64,000 nt of DNA from the NCBI RefSeq assembly GCF_007991755.1, contig NZ_BJYY01000022.1, forward strand, positions 82,943-146,942, in the 5' to 3' direction. Below the pieces are notes generated by a model. The model had not been told where the DNA came from. It worked only from the letters and a program-made list of their open reading frames with translations, and ran no database searches. The first letter of the stretch is position 1. Each line of letters starts with the position of its first letter. The DNA is from Cellulomonas aerilata (lineage in GTDB: Bacteria > Actinomycetota > Actinomycetes > Actinomycetales > Cellulomonadaceae). Below are positions 1 to 8,372 of this stretch, in pieces. Made by a program: the position numbers and the translations under genes.

Positions 1-1020
1 ACCTGCCGCTGACCGCTGCCGCAGCCGCGGTCGGGGAGATCGGCGGGGAGCACGCGCACGTGCTTGCAGCGCTGGCCCCGACCACGGAGCGGCGGCGTGC
101 GGCGCTGAGCAGCCCGGACGGCGAGTGCGACGAGGCGTGGCTGGTGAGGCAGGCCAGGCTCAACACGGTCGACGACCTGCGCACGGTGGTCCGGCACTGG
201 GCCGCGGCCGCCGACACCGAGGCGGACGACCGCGGGTACGTGCAGGCGTGCGAACGTCAGCACCTGCAGGTCTCACCGACCTTGGGCGGGTACCACGTGC
301 AGGGGTTCCTCACCGTGGATGTGGGGCAGGCGCTGGTCACCGCCCTCGAGGCCGTGACTCCCGTCCCGGCCGCGGGCGACACGAGCACGGCCGACCAGCG
401 CCGCGCAGGCGGTCGGGGTGCTGGCGAACCTCGCGCTCGACAAGGGGCTGGCCGGTGAGGGACGCGCGTCCCGGCCCTCCCTCAACGTGCTGGTGTCGTA
501 CGAGACGCTGCAGGCCGTCACCGAGCGGGCGATCGCGCGGCAGGACGGGCTCCCGTTGCTTGAGGCAGCGCCGATATTGACGGCCAAAAGCGTGCTGCAC
601 GGCCCGCAGTTCGAGGACGGCACGCCGATCCCGCGCATTCTGCTGGACCGCCTCGCGTGCGACGGGGAGCTGAACCGCGTCATATTCGGCCCGACGTCCG
701 AGATCCTCGACGTGGGCCGAGCGGAACGGACGTTCACCCGGGCGAGGCGAAATGCGATCATCGCCCGCGACCGGCATTGCCGGTTCCCCGGCTGCAGCGC
801 ACCACCGACCTTGTCCGAATGTCACCACGTCCGACATTGGGGACGAGATCACGGCAGCGCCTCGGTCAGCAACGGGATCCTGCTGTGCTGGCACCACCAC
901 GGGCATGTGCATGCGCGCGGGATCGAGATCCACCGGCAGGGTGCCCGGTGGGTGTTCACCGACGCGGCCGGACGCGAGCTGCCGGACCTTCGAGAGGACC
1001 GCCACGACGACGGCGCGTGA
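1..1020 (+). pseudogene. DUF222/HNH endonuclease-like gene, 5' cut by window, frameshifted
   Basis: The 3' part encodes a typical C-terminal HNH nuclease domain: CRFPGC, a CHH triplet (SECHHVRHW) and a final CWHHH at about 780-905. Upstream, another frame encodes DUF222-like helical sequence that continues through the left window edge (open from base 3). The two frames join near 399-408. In the first frame the text runs into arginine-rich nonsense, while AQAVGVLANLALD appears one frame over, so a one-base insertion or two-base deletion in a CG-rich run broke the gene. Such genes are multicopy in Actinobacteria and often decay. If the shift is a sequencing error, the gene is an intact putative HNH nuclease of unknown role. 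Confidence 0.8.
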
Positions 1021-1047
1021 CCGGGCGAGGCGCCCGTCGCTCACGCC

Positions 1048-1950
1048 CTACGACGCCGGACCGACGAGCCCGTCCGCCACCTCGAGCAGCCGCTGCCGCA
1101 GCACCGCCGCACGCTCGGCGAACGCCCGCTGCCGCCCCACGTACTCCGCCTTGCCGGCGGGCGTCTCGATCGCGACCGCGGGCTCGTACAGGGAGGACAC
1201 GTCGTACGGGGACGCCTGCATGTCGAGCGTCCGGATGTCCCGCGCAAGCACGAAGCAGTCCAGCAGGAGCTCGCCCGGCACCGCCGGGACGAGCTTGGCC
1301 GACCACTTGTACAGATCCATGTTCGCGTGCAGGCAGCCCGGCTGCTCCGTGGCGGTCTGCGTCTCGCGGGTCAGCTGCTCACGGTTGCGCCCGACCGCGT
1401 CCGGCGTGAAGAACCGGAAGGCGTCGAAGTGGCTGCACCGCAGCGGGTGCGCCTCCACCACCGCGTCGGTGCCCTCCCGTCCGAGCCGCAGCGGCAGGGA
1501 GTGACGGCGTCGGGTGTCGTCCTGCCGGTAGACCATCGCCCACTCGTGCAGCCCCAGGCAGCCCACGTGCGCCGGCCGTGACGCCGTGCCGGCGAGAAGC
1601 GTGCGCACGTGCTCCACCGTCGACCGGCGCTCGGCGAGGAAGCCCTCGGCGTCCAGCGCGACGCCGCCGTCGACGGCCCGGTACCAGCGCCACGACGCGT
1701 GCGCGGCCAGGTCGTCGGGCGAGCCCGCGAGCACGACCCCCGGGCCGGGGTGCCAGCGCCGCAGGTGGGAGGACTTGACGCCGTAGTAGTCGTACATGAA
1801 GTCGTCGATCGCGTGCCGCTCGCCCTGGGCCCGGCGCTCGCGGTAGCCGGCGGTCAGCGCGTCCGCCCGCTCGGCGTGGTCGCGGGCGCGCGGGAGCCAG
1901 GCCTCGGCGGGCAGCACGACGCCGGTCGCTGGGGCCGCCGACGTCGTCAT
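1048..1950 (-). CDS. conserved actinobacterial protein, often labelled 3-methyladenine DNA glycosylase
   Basis: This 300-residue protein contains HAIDDFMYDYYGVKSSHLRRWHPGPG-type sequence near residues 45-70 and several conserved His, Trp and Tyr positions. I recognise it as the actinobacterial family whose database label is 3-methyladenine DNA glycosylase, but I see no helix-hairpin-helix glycosylase motif, so the enzymatic label is doubtful. The start is placed at ATG 1950 because a TACCCT hexamer ends seven bases upstream, giving a leaderless transcript; an in-frame GTG at 1956 is the alternative. It is divergent from pdxH, with the two -10 elements about ten bases apart. Confidence 0.75.
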   Translation of the reverse strand: MTTSAAPATGVVLPAEAWLPRARDHAERADALTAGYRERRAQGERHAIDDFMYDYYGVKSSHLRRWHPGPGVVLAGSPDDLAAHASWRWYRAVDGGVALDAEGFLAERRSTVEHVRTLLAGTASRPAHVGCLGLHEWAMVYRQDDTRRRHSLPLRLGREGTDAVVEAHPLRCSHFDAFRFFTPDAVGRNREQLTRETQTATEQPGCLHANMDLYKWSAKLVPAVPGELLLDCFVLARDIRTLDMQASPYDVSSLYEPAVAIETPAGKAEYVGRQRAFAERAAVLRQRLLEVADGLVGPAS

Positions 1951-1957
1951 GGCCACC

Positions 1958-1963
1958 AGGGTA
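1958..1963 (-). promoter_or_regulatory. -10 element TACCCT, leaderless promoter
   Basis: On the minus strand TACCCT is followed by seven bases and then the ATG at 1950. No Shine-Dalgarno sequence is visible, so transcription probably begins at or next to the start codon. Confidence 0.55.
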
Positions 1964-1972
1964 GGCGGGGCC

Positions 1973-1978
1973 TAGGGT
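1973..1978 (+). promoter_or_regulatory. -10 element TAGGGT upstream of pdxH
   Basis: TAGGGT lies about 50 bases before the pdxH GTG, which is preceded by a CGGAG ribosome-binding site. It is back-to-back with the minus-strand TACCCT at 1958-1963, so the two divergent genes share a very compact promoter region. Confidence 0.4.
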
Positions 1979-2028
1979 GCTCAGGCGCGGGTGCCGTCGC
2001 ACCCGACCCCCGACCCCGGAGCCGCCCC

Positions 2029-2745
2029 GTGAGCACCCAGGAACCCGGCGAGCTGCGACCGCTGCTGCGCCGGCTGCCGGCCCTGGCCGGGCCCTTCCCG
2101 GTCCTCGACCCCGCGGACCTGCCGGACCGGCCGGACGCGCTGTTCGTGCGCTGGCTGCACGAGGCGGTCGACGCGGGTGTCCGCGAGCCGCACGCCATGA
2201 CGGTCGCGACCGCGGACGGAGCCGGACGCCCGTCGGCCCGCGTGGTGATCCTCAAGGACCTGGTCGACGGCGGCTGGCAGTTCGCCACCGACGCCCGCAG
2301 CCGCAAGGCCACCGACCTGGAGGCGAACCCGGCCGCGTCGGTGTCCTTCTACTGGCGCGAGCAGGGCCGGCAGGTGCGGCTCGACGGGACGGCCCGCGCG
2401 CTCGGTCCGGAGGCGTCCGCGGCAGACTTCCTGGCTCGCTCGCCCGCCTCGCGCGCCGCCGCGCTGGCCACCCGACCCGGGGAGCCGCTGCCGTCGACCG
2501 CGGACCTCCAGGAGGCGATGGCCGGGGCGCTCGCGCGCGTCGAGCAGGACCCGGGCACGGTGCTCGCGGAGTGGGTGCTCTACAGCGTCGTGCCGCACAC
2601 GGTCGAGTTCTGGCAGGGCGACCCGCGACGCGCGCACACCAGGGTCGTCTACCGGCGGGGCGCGCCCGGCGGCGGCGCGGTCGGTGCGGGGGACTCGGCC
2701 GGCTCGACGTCGGCCGGCTGGAGCCGCGAGCTCGTCTGGCCCTGA
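2029..2745 (+). CDS. pdxH: pyridoxamine/pyridoxine 5'-phosphate oxidase-like flavoprotein
   Basis: FMN-dependent oxidase of the PNPOx family that forms pyridoxal 5'-phosphate. Visible family features are RVVILKDL and SRKATDLEANPAASVSFYW in the N-terminal FMN-binding barrel, RQVRLDGTA, and the C-terminal VEFWQGDP and GWSRELVWP, equivalent to VEFWQGRP and GWRRERLAP in characterised enzymes. The 238-residue length is slightly long because a Gly/Ala-rich insert of about 20 residues precedes the final GWSREL. GTG 2029 is chosen because residues upstream are low-complexity and CGGAG lies at the right spacing. The last 97 bases overlap the convergent membrane-protein gene, which is unusual because both C-termini are coding. 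Confidence 0.85.
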   Translation: MSTQEPGELRPLLRRLPALAGPFPVLDPADLPDRPDALFVRWLHEAVDAGVREPHAMTVATADGAGRPSARVVILKDLVDGGWQFATDARSRKATDLEANPAASVSFYWREQGRQVRLDGTARALGPEASAADFLARSPASRAAALATRPGEPLPSTADLQEAMAGALARVEQDPGTVLAEWVLYSVVPHTVEFWQGDPRRAHTRVVYRRGAPGGGAVGAGDSAGSTSAGWSRELVWP

Positions 2746-3827
2746 GGGCCGACCTGGCCCTGCGGGCCGATCGACCCCGAGCCCCCCGCGGGTGACTCGT
2801 CCCGGTCCACCACCGATGCCGCCACGCTCGTCGACACGACGTGCATCGCGCGCTCCAGCGGCCCGCGACCGAGCACGGCCCGCCACAGGCTGGTGAGCAC
2901 GAGGGTCGTGACGAGGAAGCCCAGGTGGACGGTCACCTGCGGCTCGCGGACGACCTCGTCGCCCATGACCGCGATCGCGACGATGTGGGTGCTGTACGCC
3001 GTGAGCGCGAGGGCACCGGTCGCGGCCAGCGGGTACACGACCCGCGGCCAGCGGTCGGCCACCACGAGGCTGACCGCGATGACGACGAACGCGACCCCGG
3101 TGTTGCCGGCGACCTCGAACGTGGAGTCGGCGTGCGGCTCGACGCTGAGCAGCCGCAGCACCTGGGCTGACTGGCCGGCCGCCATCGCCGTGAGCAGGAC
3201 GCCGCCCCCGTACCCCGCCACGGCGAGCCCGGCACCGAGCAGCCCGAGCCGGACGCGCAGCGCCGTCGAGCGCAGGTCGGACCGGCCCAGCGCCAGACCG
3301 GCCAGCACGTACGCCAACCAGACCGCCGCAGGGTAGTAGCCGGCCACGAGCAGCTCCAGCAGCCCGGTCGGCGGCCGCCCGGCGGAGGTGAGCGTGTCCG
3401 TGAGCGCGAAGCACAGCCCGGGTCCGCCGAGCGCCACCGCCACCGCCAGCAGCGCGAGCGAGGTGCGGGGGAGCCGGAGGACGGGCAGGGCGAGGGCGAA
3501 GAGCAGGCCGTAGGACTGCAGGATGATCGCGATCGGCGCCCCGAGCGCGGCGAGGAACATCCCGAGCAGCAGCAGGAGCCCGCCCCGGACGGCGATCCGC
3601 ACGCGCGCCCGGCCGAGGGCGGACCCGGACACCGGCCGCGGGCCGCCGCTGAGCAGGGCGATCGACAGCCCGGCGAGCACCCCGAAGAGCGCCGCCGAGC
3701 GTCCGTCCGCCACACCGAGCCAGCCGTCCGTCGACCACAGGTCCGGGCCCGCCACCCCGACGTGCGCGCTCATCATGCCGAGCACCGCGACACCGCGGGC
3801 GACGTCGACGCCACCGATGCGTTCCAC
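2649..3827 (-). CDS. multi-pass membrane protein, DUF1624/HGSNAT- or DUF418-like
   Basis: The protein opens with RIGGVDVARGVAVLGMMSAH, the N-terminal signature of bacterial membrane proteins related to heparan-alpha-glucosaminide N-acetyltransferase and DUF418. About ten hydrophobic segments follow, including LLLLLGMFLAALGAPIAIIL, then a Pro/Gly/Gln-rich cytoplasmic tail. Substrate unknown; an acyl-transfer role is inferred only from family. GTG 3827 is chosen because it sits right before the domain and TACGCT ends seven bases upstream. An in-frame ATG at 3926 would add 33 Arg-rich residues overlapping the neighbour's promoter zone. The tail-coding region overlaps the 3' end of pdxH. Confidence 0.75.
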   Translation of the reverse strand: MERIGGVDVARGVAVLGMMSAHVGVAGPDLWSTDGWLGVADGRSAALFGVLAGLSIALLSGGPRPVSGSALGRARVRIAVRGGLLLLLGMFLAALGAPIAIILQSYGLLFALALPVLRLPRTSLALLAVAVALGGPGLCFALTDTLTSAGRPPTGLLELLVAGYYPAAVWLAYVLAGLALGRSDLRSTALRVRLGLLGAGLAVAGYGGGVLLTAMAAGQSAQVLRLLSVEPHADSTFEVAGNTGVAFVVIAVSLVVADRWPRVVYPLAATGALALTAYSTHIVAIAVMGDEVVREPQVTVHLGFLVTTLVLTSLWRAVLGRGPLERAMHVVSTSVAASVVDRDESPAGGSGSIGPQGQVGPQGQTSSRLQPADVEPAESPAPTAPPPGAPRR

Positions 3828-3834
3828 GCCCCGC

Positions 3835-3840
3835 AGCGTA
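3835..3840 (-). promoter_or_regulatory. -10 element TACGCT, leaderless promoter
   Basis: TACGCT on the minus strand ends seven bases before GTG 3827. This supports the shorter start for the membrane protein. Confidence 0.5.
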
Positions 3841-3962
3841 CGTCCGCCCGGCCGCCGGCCGGCTCGTCGCGACCTGTGCACCGGCGACGAATCCGTCTCA
3901 CCTTCCGGTACCGCCTGTCCCGCCACTTGATCTCTGCGCCTGGGACCGGCCTACTGGGGTGC

Positions 3963-4775
3963 GTGAGCAGCCAGGACACCTACACGCACGGTCACCACGA
4001 GAGCGTCCTGCGCTCGCACCGGTGGCGCACCGCGGAGAACTCCGCCGCCTACCTCCTCCCGGCGCTGCTGCCGGGTCAGCGGCTGCTCGACGTCGGCTGC
4101 GGCCCGGGCACGGTCACCATCGACCTCGCGGCCCGGGTCGCACCGGGCGAGGTCGTCGGCCTGGACCGGTCCGCCGTCGTGGTCGAGATGGCGCGCGAGG
4201 AGGCGGCAGCCGCCGGGGCGACCAACGTCAGCTTCACCGCCGGCGACGTCTACGCCCTGCCCTACGACGACGACTCGTTCGACGTCGTGCACGCCCACCA
4301 GGTCCTGCAGCACCTCACCGACCCCGTCGCCGCGCTGCGCGAGATGCGGCGCGTGACCCGCCCCGGCGGCGTCGTCGCCGTCCGGGACGCCGACTACTCC
4401 GCGATGACCTGGTACCCGCCGTCGGACGGGCTGGACGAGTGGCGCGCGCTGTACCACGAGGTCACCGAGGCCAACCACGCCGAGGCCGACGCCGGGCGCA
4501 TGCTGCACTCGTGGGTGCTCGAGGCGGGCTTCGACCCGGCCGGCGTCGTCCCGGGCGCGGGCGTGTGGTGCTACGCCACCCAGGAGGACCGCACCTGGTG
4601 GTCCGACCTGTGGGCGGACCGCTGCACGGAGTCGGACTTCGCCCGCCAGGCACTGGCGCACGGCCTCGCCGACGACGTCGCCCTGGAGCACCTGGCGGAC
4701 GGCTGGCGGCAGTGGGGGACCTACCCCGACGGCTGGTTCGCCGTCCTGCACGGCGAGGTCCTGGCCCGCGCCTGA
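3963..4775 (+). CDS. class I SAM-dependent methyltransferase
   Basis: A 270-residue Rossmann methyltransferase. Motif I is LLDVGCGPGTVTIDLA at about residues 38-53, the acidic residue ending strand beta2 is in VVGLDRS, and motif IV-like DSFDVVHAHQVLQHL follows near residue 105. The sequence resembles UbiE/Methyltransf_11 enzymes; the C-terminal half (WWSDLWADRC and onward) is less conserved. The acceptor substrate cannot be deduced. GTG 3963 is chosen because the family's usual N-terminal helix starts directly after it; upstream codons are Arg/Pro-rich noise. It stands alone, divergent from the membrane-protein gene. Confidence 0.85.
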   Translation: MSSQDTYTHGHHESVLRSHRWRTAENSAAYLLPALLPGQRLLDVGCGPGTVTIDLAARVAPGEVVGLDRSAVVVEMAREEAAAAGATNVSFTAGDVYALPYDDDSFDVVHAHQVLQHLTDPVAALREMRRVTRPGGVVAVRDADYSAMTWYPPSDGLDEWRALYHEVTEANHAEADAGRMLHSWVLEAGFDPAGVVPGAGVWCYATQEDRTWWSDLWADRCTESDFARQALAHGLADDVALEHLADGWRQWGTYPDGWFAVLHGEVLARA

Positions 4776-4805
4776 CGCCGCGTCGGCGCACTCCGGCCGT
4801 CCACC

Positions 4806-4811
4806 TAGGGT
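4806..4811 (+). promoter_or_regulatory. -10 element TAGGGT, leaderless promoter
   Basis: TAGGGT is followed by six bases and ATG 4818. There is no ribosome-binding site, so this decides ATG 4818 over the in-frame GTG 4812. Confidence 0.6.
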
Positions 4812-4817
4812 GTGCGC

Positions 4818-5603
4818 ATGCGCATCGCCAGGTTCACGACCGGGAACGACCCCCGCTACGCCCTCGTCGACGGCGAGGCCGGCTCCGAGCGGCTCGTGGT
4901 GATCAGCGGGGACCCCATCTACACCCCCGTGCAGCCGACCGGCGAGGAGATCCCGCTCGCCGACGACGCGGTGCGCCTGCTGGCGCCGGTGATCCCGCGG
5001 TCCAAGGTGATCGGCATCGGGCGCAACTACGCCGCGCACGCCGCCGAGCTCGGCAACGACGTGCCCACCCGGCCGCTGGTGTTCCTCAAGCCGAACACCT
5101 CGGTCGTCGGGCCGGACGACCCCATCGTGCTGCCGTCCTACTCGGACGAGGTGCACCACGAGGCCGAGCTCGCCGTCGTCATCGGCAAGGTCGTCAAGGA
5201 CGTCACCCCGGAGCGGGCGCTCGACCACGTGTTCGGCTACACCGTCGCCAACGACGTGAGCGCGCGCGACGTGCAGCGCTCGGACGAGCAGTGGACCCGC
5301 GCCAAGGGCTTCGACTCCTCGTGCCCGCTCGGCCCCTGGATCGTCACCGGGCTGGACGTGGACGACCTGCAGGTCACCGCGCGCGTCAACGGCGACACCC
5401 GGCAGGACGGTCGGACGTCGCAGCTGATCTTCGACGTGCCGTACCTGATCTCGTACGTGTCGGAGATCTTCACGCTGCTGCCCGGCGACGTCATCCTCAC
5501 CGGCACCCCGGCCGGCGTCGGGCCGATCGTGCACCGCGACGTCGTCGAGTGCGAGGTCGAGGGGATCGGCGTCCTGCGCAACCCGGTCATCCGGCGCGAC
5601 TGA
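4818..5603 (+). CDS. fumarylacetoacetate hydrolase (FAH) family protein
   Basis: A 261-residue FAH-fold enzyme, the group containing fumarylacetoacetases, 2-hydroxyhepta-2,4-diene-1,7-dioate isomerases and acylpyruvases. Residues IGIGRNYAAHAAELG, FLKPNTSVVGPDDPI and HHEAELAVVIGK supply the conserved Mg-binding glutamates. NDVSARDVQ and LTGTPAGVGP complete the active-site signature. Family members hydrolyse C-C bonds in dicarbonyl compounds or decarboxylate oxaloacetate; the substrate here is not known. Genes of this family commonly precede gltX in Actinobacteria, as here, although the LOV-GGDEF gene is inserted between them on the other strand. Confidence 0.88.
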   Translation: MRIARFTTGNDPRYALVDGEAGSERLVVISGDPIYTPVQPTGEEIPLADDAVRLLAPVIPRSKVIGIGRNYAAHAAELGNDVPTRPLVFLKPNTSVVGPDDPIVLPSYSDEVHHEAELAVVIGKVVKDVTPERALDHVFGYTVANDVSARDVQRSDEQWTRAKGFDSSCPLGPWIVTGLDVDDLQVTARVNGDTRQDGRTSQLIFDVPYLISYVSEIFTLLPGDVILTGTPAGVGPIVHRDVVECEVEGIGVLRNPVIRRD

Positions 5604-5647
5604 GCGCGACCGGCGCCGGCCGGCGGGCGGGCGACCACGCCGATCCC

Positions 5648-5691
5648 GCGCCGAGCCTGCGCCGAGCCTGCGCCGAGCCCGCGCCGAGCCC
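5648..5691. repeat. 11-base tandem repeat, four copies
   Basis: Four head-to-tail copies of GCGCCGAGCC plus one base (T, T, C, C) fill most of the gap between the convergent FAH-family and LOV-GGDEF genes. No promoter or hairpin terminator is apparent. Function unknown. Confidence 0.85.
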
Positions 5692-5710
5692 GGTCCGGGA
5701 GCCGGCCGGG

Positions 5711-6730
5711 TCAGCGGCCGCGGTGGTCGGCGCGCGCGGCCGCTCGCCGCTTGCGCGCGTACATGGCGGAGTCCGCCTCGTCGAGGAGCTGACGTCCGGT
5801 GGCGGCGCCTGCGGTGTGGACCGCGGCCCCGATGCTGACGGTGGTGCGGTACTCGGTGCCGTCGAGGGGCACCGGCTGCGCCAGGGACCGCTCGAGGTCC
5901 TCGACCACCGCGTCGACGCTGTCCTGCGCGAGCTCGACGGGCAGGTCCGTGAGCAGGGCGACGAACTCGTCCCCGCCCAGACGTGCGACGGCGTCCTGCG
6001 TGCGCAGGCTGCGTCGCAGCAGCCGGGAGACGTGCCGGAGGAACTCGTCGCCCACCAGGTGCCCGCGGGTGTCGTTGACCTTCTTGAAGTGGTCGACGTC
6101 GGCGAACAGCACGCCGACCGCCGTGCCGTTGCGCGCCGCCCGGGCGAGCTCGCGGTCGAGCTCCTCCACGAAGGCGGTGCGGTTGAGCAGTCCGGTCAGG
6201 GGGTCGTGCGTGGCGGCCTGACGTTCGGCCTCCCGCTCGGTCATCTCGTCGGTGACGTCGCGCTGGGTCGCCATGTAGTGGGTGATGCTGCCGGTGGCGT
6301 CGTGGACGGGGGAGATCCGCAGCTCGTTCCAGAACTCCGTGCCGTCGGCGCGGTAGTTCACGATCCGGCACTCGACCGGCTCCCCGGCGCGCACGGCGTC
6401 GCGGATCGCCCGCACCGTCCCGGGGTCGGTGGCGGGACCCTGCAGGAAGCGGCAGTTCGTCCCGACGGCCTCGGCCTCGGTGTACCCGGTGAGCTCGGTG
6501 AAGGCGGGGTTGACGTACACCACGGGCAGGTCCGGGGCGGACGCGTCGCAGATGACGACCGTCGTGCGGGACGCCGCGACGCTCGCCATGATCAGGGCAG
6601 CGACCTCCATCGGGCCCACCTCGCCTTCTGCGTTCGTCCGGGGCTGCCTGCTGGTGGCCGGGCGGGGCGCGTCGCCTGCGACCGTAGCCGGGGCGGCGCC
6701 CGTCGGCACGGTGTCCCGGGCATGGGGCAC
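5711..6730 (-). CDS. LOV-domain diguanylate cyclase (blue-light sensor, GGDEF)
   Basis: The 339-residue frame has two domains. Residues about 42-165 form a PAS domain of the LOV subclass: NPAFTELTGY precedes GTNCRFLQG (residues 90-98), whose Cys93 matches the cysteine that forms a flavin adduct under blue light, and NYRADGTEFWNEL follows. Residues about 172-330 form a GGDEF domain with DPLTGLLNR, FADVDHFKKVND and an intact GGDEF at 252-256. RTQD at 243-246, five residues upstream, is the RxxD inhibitory c-di-GMP site. It should make c-di-GMP under light control (inference). ATG 6610 (residue 41) has a GAGGTGGG ribosome-binding site and may be the true start; the first 40 residues are Pro/Ala-rich. 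Confidence 0.9.
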   Translation of the reverse strand: MPHARDTVPTGAAPATVAGDAPRPATSRQPRTNAEGEVGPMEVAALIMASVAASRTTVVICDASAPDLPVVYVNPAFTELTGYTEAEAVGTNCRFLQGPATDPGTVRAIRDAVRAGEPVECRIVNYRADGTEFWNELRISPVHDATGSITHYMATQRDVTDEMTEREAERQAATHDPLTGLLNRTAFVEELDRELARAARNGTAVGVLFADVDHFKKVNDTRGHLVGDEFLRHVSRLLRRSLRTQDAVARLGGDEFVALLTDLPVELAQDSVDAVVEDLERSLAQPVPLDGTEYRTTVSIGAAVHTAGAATGRQLLDEADSAMYARKRRAAARADHRGR

Positions 6731-6818
6731 GCGACCGCGAGCCTAACGGCGCCCGGCGGGACGTGCCGCCGGCCGTGCGGGCACCCTCGCCCGCCCCGGG
6801 GCCACGCGGCGCCCGCAC

Positions 6819-6824
6819 TACGCT
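6819..6824 (+). promoter_or_regulatory. -10 element TACGCT, leaderless promoter of gltX
   Basis: TACGCT is followed by six bases and the gltX GTG at 6831. No ribosome-binding site is visible. Confidence 0.55.
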
Positions 6825-6830
6825 GGCGCG

Positions 6831-8372
6831 GTGACTCCCGCCCCCACCGACACCCCGACCGACACGCCCACCGGACGCGACGTCCGGGTGCGGTTCTGCC
6901 CCTCGCCGACCGGCACGCCGCACGTCGGGCTGATCCGCACCGCCCTGTTCAACTGGGCGTACGCGCGGCACACCGGCGGCACGTTCGTGTTCCGCATCGA
7001 GGACACCGACGCCGCCCGGGACAGCGAGGAGAGCTACCGGCAGCTGCTCGACGCGCTGCGCTGGCTCGGCCTGGACTGGGACGAGGGCGTCGAGGTCGGC
7101 GGGCCGCACGAGCCGTACCGGCAGTCGCAGCGGATGGACCTCTACCGCGACGTCGTCGAGCGCCTCGTCGCCGGCGGGTACGCCTACGAGTCCTTCTCCA
7201 CGCCCGAGGAGATCGAGTCGCGCCACCGCGCCGCCGGGCGCGACCCCAAGCTCGGCTACGACGGCGCCGACCGGCACACGACGGAGGAGGAGAAGGCCGC
7301 TTTCCGCCGCGAGGGCCGCGCGCCCGTGCTGCGCCTGCGCATGCCGGACGACGACGTCACGTTCACCGACCTCGTGCGCGGCGACGTGACCTTCCGGGCG
7401 GGCTCGGTGCCCGACTACGTGATCGTGCGCGGCAACGGCCAGCCGCTCTACACGCTGGTCAACCCAGTCGACGACGCCCTCATGGGCATCACCCACGTGC
7501 TGCGCGGGGAGGACCTGCTGTCCTCCACCCCCCGCCAGGTCGCCCTCTACCGCGCGCTGCTCGACATCGGCGTCGCCACGGTGATGCCGCTGTTCGGGCA
7601 CCTGCCGTACGTCATGGGGGAGGGCAACAAGAAGCTCTCCAAGCGCGACCCCGAGTCGAACCTCTTCCTGCACCGCGAGCGCGGGTTCACCCCCGAGGGG
7701 CTGCTCAACTACCTCGCGCTGCTCGGCTGGGGCCTGAGCCACGACCGGGACGTCTTCACGGTCGAGGAGATGGTCGAGGCGTTCGACATCGTCGACGTGA
7801 ACCCCAACCCGGCCCGCTTCGACCTCAAGAAGGCCGAGGCGATCAACGCCTCGCACGTGCGGCTCATGTCGCCCGAGGAGTTCCGGGACCGGCTGGTCCC
7901 GTACCTGCACCGCGCGGGCCTGGTCGCCGGGGACTCGTACGCCGACCTGCGGCCCGAGCACCGCGCCCTGCTGGACGCCGGCGCCCCGCTCGTCCAGGAG
8001 CGCATGACGCTGCTCGGCGAGGCCCCCGGCATGCTGGGCTTCCTGTTCGTCGCCGACGACGCCGTCGTGCTCGAGGCCGAGGCCGTCGGCGCCCTGCGCG
8101 AGGAGGCGCCCGCGGTCCTCGACGCCGCGCTGACCGCGCTGGAGCCGATCCCGGCCGACGGCTTCACCGCCGAGCCGGTGCAGGACGCCCTCAAGGCGGC
8201 CCTCGTCGACGGGCTCGGCATCAAGCCGCGGTTCGCCTACACCCCGCTGCGCACCGCCGTGTCCGGCCGGCGCGTGTCGCCGCCGCTGTTCGAGTCGATG
8301 GAGATCCTCGGCAAGGACGCCTCGCTGGCCCGGCTGCGGCGTCTGCGCGCGACCCTCGGGGACGCCGGGTGA
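6831..8372 (+). CDS. gltX: glutamyl-tRNA synthetase
   Basis: Class I aminoacyl-tRNA synthetase that charges tRNA-Glu with glutamate in the cytoplasm. The HIGH-equivalent is [19 protein letters not shown] at about residues 25-43, RIEDTD follows, and the KMSKS-equivalent is [12 protein letters not shown] near residue 265. The 513-residue length fits bacterial GluRS. The N-terminus carries a short [11 protein letters not shown] repeat before [13 protein letters not shown]; the leaderless -10 supports GTG 6831. A GTGA overlap couples it to the downstream HAD gene. A tRNA-Glu and a tRNA-Gln gene lie about 5 kb downstream. Confidence 0.97.
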   Translation: MTPAPTDTPTDTPTGRDVRVRFCPSPTGTPHVGLIRTALFNWAYARHTGGTFVFRIEDTDAARDSEESYRQLLDALRWLGLDWDEGVEVGGPHEPYRQSQRMDLYRDVVERLVAGGYAYESFSTPEEIESRHRAAGRDPKLGYDGADRHTTEEEKAAFRREGRAPVLRLRMPDDDVTFTDLVRGDVTFRAGSVPDYVIVRGNGQPLYTLVNPVDDALMGITHVLRGEDLLSSTPRQVALYRALLDIGVATVMPLFGHLPYVMGEGNKKLSKRDPESNLFLHRERGFTPEGLLNYLALLGWGLSHDRDVFTVEEMVEAFDIVDVNPNPARFDLKKAEAINASHVRLMSPEEFRDRLVPYLHRAGLVAGDSYADLRPEHRALLDAGAPLVQERMTLLGEAPGMLGFLFVADDAVVLEAEAVGALREEAPAVLDAALTALEPIPADGFTAEPVQDALKAALVDGLGIKPRFAYTPLRTAVSGRRVSPPLFESMEILGKDASLARLRRLRATLGDAG

